DNA of 8,988 nt, taken from positions 1-8,988 of the forward strand of contig JAFCCZ010000039.1 of the NCBI GenBank assembly GCA_017609945.1. Reading direction: 5' to 3'. The notes under the pieces are model-generated. The model made no database searches. It was not told where the DNA came from and worked only from the letters and a program-made list of their open reading frames with translations. Within the stretch, counting starts at the first letter, position 1. Every line of letters begins with the position of its first letter. Below are positions 5,744 through 8,988 of the stretch, in pieces. The translations under genes and the position numbers were made by a program. Source of the DNA: Candidatus Iainarchaeum sp. (lineage in GTDB: Archaea; Iainarchaeota; Iainarchaeia; Iainarchaeales; GCA-2688035).

Positions 5744-5968
5744 TCACTCTTTCAAAAGTTTTGCGGCATCCTTTTGGGAAATGCTTTTTCCTGCCTTTAC
5801 CTCTTTTCCTGTTGGAATAAGGTGCCTTAGGTTGCATTTCTTCTTTTTGACCCTTTCACCGATCACAACCGCAAAGCACTTTTCCTTGTCAAGCTCTAGC
5901 ACAATTACCTTTTCACCGGCCTTTCTTCCCGCAGTTTTAACGCACACGCTTCCTGGCCCAAGGCTCAT
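5744..5968 (-). CDS. rpl14e: Large-subunit ribosomal protein eL14
   Basis: A 74-residue protein of the eL14 family, with an SH3-like/KOW fold. It starts LGPGSVCVKTAGRKAGEKVIVLELDKEKCFAV and continues VKKKKCNLRHLIPTGKEV, matching the archaeal 'G.vc.k..GReaG..cVvv....d..vlv.G..VkrRrcNi.HLePt' pattern. The ATG overlaps the eL34 stop as ATGA, and a full AGGAGG (5981-5976) lies 7 nt upstream, inside eL34, so translation is probably coupled. In many archaea cmk lies between eL34 and eL14. Here the genes overlap directly. Confidence 0.93.
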   Translation of the reverse strand: MSLGPGSVCVKTAGRKAGEKVIVLELDKEKCFAVVIGERVKKKKCNLRHLIPTGKEVKAGKSISQKDAAKLLKE

Positions 5969-6300
5969 TTTGATGCCTCCTTGCTTTCAACAAACTTTTT
6001 AATTACCAAATCCAAATCCTCGGCCTTCTTCAGCCCGTTCTCAACCTTTGCCTTCTCTTCAAAAACCTGCCTTCTGCACTTTGTGCAAAGCACTCCTCCG
6101 AACGGAACGCTTGGCCGCTTCTCTGTTTTGCTCATCCCTGAAATTTCGGCAACCTTTTTGCCATGCGGGACCCCGTGCAGCTGTCCCTTGCAGATTGCGC
6201 AGGACCGCTTTCCGGTCTTTCCCCTAACGTAATATTCCCTGCTTCCGCTGGGAATACGCCTTTTCTTTTTCTTCTTTGTTTTTTGCCCCGGGCTTGTCAT
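5965..6300 (-). CDS. rpl34e: Large-subunit ribosomal protein eL34
   Basis: A 111-residue zinc-ribbon ribosomal protein. The pairs C34-x2-C37 (CAICKGQLHGVPHG) and C72-x2-C75 (GGVLCTKC) are the expected zinc ligands. They flank the conserved MSKTEKRPSVPFGG block, close to 'ksekrpsRpyGG.LC..C' in eL34. A basic N-terminal arm (residues 1-30) and a charged C-terminal helix (about 78-111) complete it. The ATG overlaps the DUF106 stop by 4 nt (ATGA). A GTGA just upstream within that gene may serve as ribosome site. Confidence 0.95.
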   Translation of the reverse strand: MTSPGQKTKKKKKRRIPSGSREYYVRGKTGKRSCAICKGQLHGVPHGKKVAEISGMSKTEKRPSVPFGGVLCTKCRRQVFEEKAKVENGLKKAEDLDLVIKKFVESKEASK

Positions 6301-6773
6301 GATCTCACTTTTTTAATTATCTTCAAAACAATGTTGAATGCAATGCTGATTGAAAATGATGTGTAAATATACCACCAGAGCCAGCTTATGCTGGAGGTTA
6401 TTTCAAAAGAAAAGTTTCTGTGAATTACCGGAACGGCAACAGGAAGCTCCACCAGGGTTCCTGAGTATGTGGCGCTTAGGGCCCAGAACACCAGGATGAA
6501 TATTGGGAATGAAACAAGCATGTGTTTCATGGTCCCCTTCATGGTTTTGTTCATGATCTCAAGCATTTCCCCCTGCAGCCTTTCAGTCTCTTCCTTGCTT
6601 TTCTGATCCTCCTTTCCCAAAAGTTCTTTCATTCGCTTCTGCTTTTCCTTGATTTTTCCCTGCCCTTCCTTCATGCCCTTTTTGTCCATGAGCTTTCTCT
6701 GCAGTATCTGGGAAATTGCCACCATGGCTATCGAAACCAAGGCAATCTCTAACATTGCGTTACCCAAAAACAT
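6297..6773 (-). CDS. DUF106 / EMC3-TMCO1-like membrane protein (archaeal YidC-like insertase)
   Basis: A 158-residue membrane protein. Segment 1 is near 7-25, followed by a long charged helical hairpin (about 27-78, Lys/Glu/Gln-rich and coiled-coil-like). A second membrane segment is near 85-105 (HMLVSFPIFILVFWAL) and a third near 127-150 (SISWLWWYIYTSFSISIAFNIVL). This three-segment plan with a cytosolic coiled coil is that of archaeal DUF106 proteins such as MJ0480, related to YidC/Oxa1, EMC3 and TMCO1. Its likely role is inserting membrane proteins beside the Sec translocon. The start is fixed by GGAGG (6786-6782), 8 nt before the ATG. The position downstream of secY matches other archaea, but adk is missing between them. 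Confidence 0.9.
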   Translation of the reverse strand: MFLGNAMLEIALVSIAMVAISQILQRKLMDKKGMKEGQGKIKEKQKRMKELLGKEDQKSKEETERLQGEMLEIMNKTMKGTMKHMLVSFPIFILVFWALSATYSGTLVELPVAVPVIHRNFSFEITSSISWLWWYIYTSFSISIAFNIVLKIIKKVRS

Positions 6774-6887
6774 TCAATAGGCCTCCATTAAGCTGAAAAA
6801 ATTCGCTTTAAAAGCAAATAGCGCACTGTATAAATTCCCGAAGCAATTCAATATAAACCCTTTGATTGTCTTTGCCATTTCCATCAT
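6774..6887 (-). CDS. Small ORF, 37 aa, between secY and the DUF106 gene; unrecognised
   Basis: The 109 nt between the SecY stop and the DUF106 ATG form one open frame. It starts at an ATG that overlaps the SecY stop by 4 nt (ATGA), and its TGA is immediately followed by the DUF106 ATG. The 37-residue product begins MMEMAKTIKGFILNCFGNLY and continues with SALFAFKANFFSLMEAY. It is rich in Phe/Tyr, and a hydrophobic stretch from about 11 to 27 could be one short membrane segment or an amphipathic helix. I do not recognise it. It does not resemble SecE or Sec61beta. No strong ribosome site precedes it, so expression would rely on coupling to secY. A 37-codon frame can stay open by chance, and the same DNA holds a TATA-like sequence (6857-6850) and the DUF106 ribosome site. 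Confidence 0.4.
   Translation of the reverse strand: MMEMAKTIKGFILNCFGNLYSALFAFKANFFSLMEAY
6782..6786 (-). promoter_or_regulatory. Strong Shine-Dalgarno site for the DUF106 gene
   Basis: The minus strand reads GGAGG here, 8 nt before the ATG at 6773. It settles that start over an internal ATG at 6755. It lies within the last codons of the 37-codon small ORF, so the DUF106 gene can be translated independently of that ORF. Confidence 0.75.
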
Positions 6888-8248
6888 CCCATAAGTTTTC
6901 CAAGCATTGGGTGCATTCCAGCGAGCTGTTCCTTTGCAAGCTGCTCGTAAATTCTGTAAATTATTCCAACCGTCAGCAGGATTCCCATTCCGCTGGAGAG
7001 GCCGCCCAAAGCCATGTTTCCAAGGCCGGCGAGCAGTGCCACAAACATTGACCCAATAATAACAATTGTTGGGATATACCTGTCCAAAACCTTCTTCACT
7101 ATCCTCGGGTCTCTCCTGAATCCGGGAATGTACATTCCGCTTCTCTGCAGCTGCTCTGCAACGGCTTCAGGGCTCTGGCCGCCCATTTGCACCCAAAACA
7201 TTCCAAACACAATGCAGCAGGCCATTAGTGCTATAAGGTAAATAATTGCCTGCAGAATCTGCGGTGACATTGTTATAAATGCGGTAATTGGGCCCTCAGC
7301 ACTAATTCTCAAGAAGAGGTTGTAGAATAGGTTGAACGGGCTGTTGGTTGCCCAGGCAAGGCCTCCCAAAATTGAGTTGACGATTGGAACACCCTGTGCA
7401 ATCTGGGACCACAGCTGAATGTTTACAAAGAGCGTTACCGCAAGAATGACCGGCATGTTTGAAACATACAGCAGCTTTACCGGGAAGCGGCCTCCTGTTC
7501 CACGCCTTCCCATCGTTATGGGGATATTAATGTGCATTCCCTCCACGAAAACAATTATTAGGAATATTGCCAGCGCAACAAATATTGGCAAAAGTATAAG
7601 GAAGTTTGCCCCTGTTGAAAGCGATGCTATGAACTGCAGCAGCACGCCGCCTGGATCGCCAAGCATTGTTGGCGGCCTGAAAATCTGCCAGAAGAATCTC
7701 CCTGCAACACCGCCTGCAATAAACAACCCTATTCCTGAACCAATTCCGTACTTTGAAACAAGCTCGTCAAGATACATAAGAACCAGGCTCCCAACCGCAA
7801 TCTGCAGTACAACAAGCCATAAAAAGCCTGGCTTTGCAAGAATCGGGTTTCCGGTAATGCTCAAGGCTATTGCCTCAAAAAAGCACAGGCCAACCGCAAA
7901 CAGCTTTTGCATTCCCTGGAACCTTACCCTGTCCCTTGGGTTTGAAAGGTCTATGTCGATAAATTTTCCGCCAACCAGAAGCTGCAGAATAATTGACGCA
8001 AGCACTATTGGACCAATTCCAGCACTTATGAGTGTTCCCATATTGCTTGCAAGTATTGTCTGCAATTGCTCAAGGTAAGCAATTCTTTGCGGCTCAATCC
8101 CGATTAGTGAGATGTTTCCAAGCACAAAGAACAAAAGCAGGGCTATCCCGCTCCACATTATTTTCTTGTTGAGTGGAGGAGGGATCTCAGGGGGTTTTAC
8201 TTCTGGCAGCATCCTGTACACTGGTTCAAGAAAATCAAGAAGAGCCAT
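6884..8248 (-). CDS. secY: Protein translocase subunit SecY (Sec61 alpha type)
   Basis: A 454-residue channel subunit of the archaeal Sec translocon, full length with about ten membrane segments: near 29-50, 73-92, 113-131, 143-160, 170-188, 214-235, 265-285, 328-352, 395-414 and 418-437. Family landmarks are the N-terminal LEPVYRMLPEVKPP, the pore-lining GIGPIVLASIILQLLVG, the cytosolic 6/7 loop GRRGTGGRFPVKLLYVSNMPVIL and the 8/9 loop GMYIPGFRRDPRIVKKVLDRYIP. Both loops contact the ribosome and SRP receptor in known structures. The start overlaps uL15 by 14 nt, and a G-rich GGGGGT about 8 nt upstream lies inside uL15. adk, usually next in archaea, is replaced by the 37-codon small ORF. Confidence 0.98.
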   Translation of the reverse strand: MALLDFLEPVYRMLPEVKPPEIPPPLNKKIMWSGIALLLFFVLGNISLIGIEPQRIAYLEQLQTILASNMGTLISAGIGPIVLASIILQLLVGGKFIDIDLSNPRDRVRFQGMQKLFAVGLCFFEAIALSITGNPILAKPGFLWLVVLQIAVGSLVLMYLDELVSKYGIGSGIGLFIAGGVAGRFFWQIFRPPTMLGDPGGVLLQFIASLSTGANFLILLPIFVALAIFLIIVFVEGMHINIPITMGRRGTGGRFPVKLLYVSNMPVILAVTLFVNIQLWSQIAQGVPIVNSILGGLAWATNSPFNLFYNLFLRISAEGPITAFITMSPQILQAIIYLIALMACCIVFGMFWVQMGGQSPEAVAEQLQRSGMYIPGFRRDPRIVKKVLDRYIPTIVIIGSMFVALLAGLGNMALGGLSSGMGILLTVGIIYRIYEQLAKEQLAGMHPMLGKLMG

Positions 8249-8750
8249 CTGCTTCTACCCCCGCCTCTTCTTTGGGTTCTGCTGTTTCCTCTTCAACTGC
8301 TTTCCCCTCTTCTTCAGTTTCCTTTTCTTCCTCTTCAAGAACAACAGAGCCGCGTTCCCGTATTTTTTCCAGTGCCCTCTTGCTTGCCTTAAGATTTTCA
8401 AAAACAACTTTTGATTTCAATTGGCCCCGTGCAAGTACTTTTGCAAAGCCAAGCCTCTTTCCGTCCACAACCACTTTGTTTCCTTCCTTTAAAGCCTTTT
8501 CCCCAGCAACCCATTTGGGGAGCATTTGCTCTATCTGGTCAAGGTTCATTGAAGGGCCCAGTGGCTTTCCAATAACCTTCTTCTTGTTTTTTCCAAACTG
8601 CCCGAAATACTTTGTGTACTTGTGCTTGTGCGAGCCGGCTCTGCCGCGTCCGCCCCTGCTTCCGGCCCCGCGCCTGTTTTTCGTGTCGCCCTGCCCGTGG
8701 GTTCTGTGGCCCCGCACTTTGTTCTTCTTTTTCCTTCTTCTTACAGTCAT
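8235..8750 (-). CDS. rpl15: Large-subunit ribosomal protein uL15 with acidic C-terminal tail
   Basis: A 171-residue L15. The basic Gly-rich N-terminal arm is typical: RGHRTHGQGDTKNRRGAGSRGGRGRAGSHKHKY near 13-45. The globular part follows (MNLDQIEQMLPKWV, then VVVDGKRLGFAKVLARGQLKSKVVFENLKASKRALEKI). From residue 138 on the protein is strongly acidic (EEEEKETEEEG onward), an added tail of about 34 residues. The ATG follows an AGGTG that overlaps the uL30 stop, 8 nt away. The 3' end overlaps secY by 14 nt, so the acidic tail also provides the region where SecY starts. Confidence 0.96.
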   Translation of the reverse strand: MTVRRRKKKNKVRGHRTHGQGDTKNRRGAGSRGGRGRAGSHKHKYTKYFGQFGKNKKKVIGKPLGPSMNLDQIEQMLPKWVAGEKALKEGNKVVVDGKRLGFAKVLARGQLKSKVVFENLKASKRALEKIRERGSVVLEEEEKETEEEGKAVEEETAEPKEEAGVEADGSS

Positions 8751-8759
8751 TCAAAACAC

Positions 8760-8988
8760 CTAAGCCATCTTCTTAATCAAAGCATTTATGTCGCTTGCTC
8801 TGTATCCCAATGCCCCGCCAATGGAGTAAGCTTTTTTTATTCCCGCTCTCTCATACCCTTTCTTTGGCGGGTTTAGCCTGAAGACATGTTTCAGCCCAAG
8901 CTTCTGCAAAGAGGTCTTTTCCTCAATTATGCCTGCGGCAAGTTCCTCAAAAGATTTGGCGCTCTGCTCTTTAAGGAATTCGCTTCCA
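8760..8988 (-). CDS. rpl30: Large-subunit ribosomal protein uL30 (C-terminal part)
   Basis: The gene enters from the right edge of the window. The visible 75 codons in the frame from 8987 end with TAG at 8762-8760. The peptide contains KEQSAKSFEELAAGII, KLGLKHVFRLNPPKKGYERAGIKKAY and SIGGALGYRASDINALIKKMA. These match the archaeal/eukaryotic L30/L7 C terminus ('FRLhPPrkGye.iKr.y..GG.lGyRg..In.LI.rM'). About the N-terminal half is missing. The order L30-L15-SecY is the archaeal spc-type operon. No start is present because of the window edge, so a simple ORF search misses it. Confidence 0.93.
   Translation of the reverse strand, partial: GSEFLKEQSAKSFEELAAGIIEEKTSLQKLGLKHVFRLNPPKKGYERAGIKKAYSIGGALGYRASDINALIKKMA

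Noticed and set aside
6774..6887. Small ORF as SecE or Sec61beta/SecG
   Set aside because: The peptide is shorter than either, lacks a C-terminal membrane anchor after a charged N-terminal part, and shows no family motif.
7419..8078. Long plus-strand open frame (219 codons) opposite secY
   Set aside because: It is antisense to an unambiguous full-length SecY, has no recognisable domain, and its residues look like a shadow of the opposite frame.
8539..8754. Minus-strand 71-codon frame inside uL15
   Set aside because: It is out of frame with the conserved uL15 arm, and its composition reflects the Arg/Lys/Gly-rich codons of uL15.
8173..8763. Plus-strand open frame (196 codons) opposite uL15 and the secY start
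   Set aside because: Its Ser/Phe/Leu/Pro-rich composition is what results from reading Lys/Glu-rich genes backwards. It spans two real genes.
1..8988. CRISPR array, insertion sequence, toxin-antitoxin or phage defence genes
   Set aside because: There are no regularly spaced direct repeats, transposase motifs or terminal repeats. All supported genes are housekeeping apart from the partial regulator, the MEMO1-family gene and the unrecognised small ORF.

Overview
The window is archaeal. Every gene I can support lies on the minus strand, so the operon reads from position 8988 down to 1. The proteins include archaeal/eukaryotic-type ribosomal proteins (eL14, eL18, eL34), RNA polymerase subunits D and N, archaeal SecY, an EMC3/YidC-like DUF106 protein, a MEMO1-family protein and the start of a TrmB-type regulator. 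It also carries a tRNA-Leu(UAA) split by an intron with a canonical bulge-helix-bulge splice motif. Lineage cannot be fixed by eye. Compaction and lysine/glutamate-rich tails on ribosomal proteins would suit a small-genome (for example DPANN-like) archaeon, but that is only a guess.

Layout in transcription order: uL30 (3' part only), uL15, secY, a 37-codon small ORF that exactly fills the gap, the DUF106/Ylp1-type insertase gene, eL34, eL14, uS13, uS4, uS11, rpoD, intron-containing tRNA-Leu, eL18, uL13, uS9, rpoN, uS2 and the MEMO1-family gene. After a 70-bp gap with a TATA-like box and an inverted repeat comes the first 50 codons of a TrmB-family regulator. This joins the end of the spc-type operon, the alpha-type block (S13-S4-S11-RpoD) and the L18e-L13-S9-RpoN-S2 block into one nearly gapless array. 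Stops and starts overlap or lie within about 25 nt, and many starts have Shine-Dalgarno motifs inside the upstream gene.

The genes make ribosome components, RNA polymerase assembly subunits and the membrane insertion machinery (SecY plus a YidC-like insertase). Several genes that commonly interrupt this array in other archaea are absent here: adk after secY, cmk between L34e and L14e, truB/cbf5 between L14e and S13, and rpoK and eno between rpoN and rps2.

The points most worth a second look are the small hydrophobic ORF between secY and the insertase gene, the tRNA intron in which a perfect 12-bp hairpin competes with the splice-motif helix, the inverted repeat before the TrmB gene, and the long charged tails on uS4, uS13, uS2 and uL15. 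No mobile element, CRISPR array or rRNA gene was seen.
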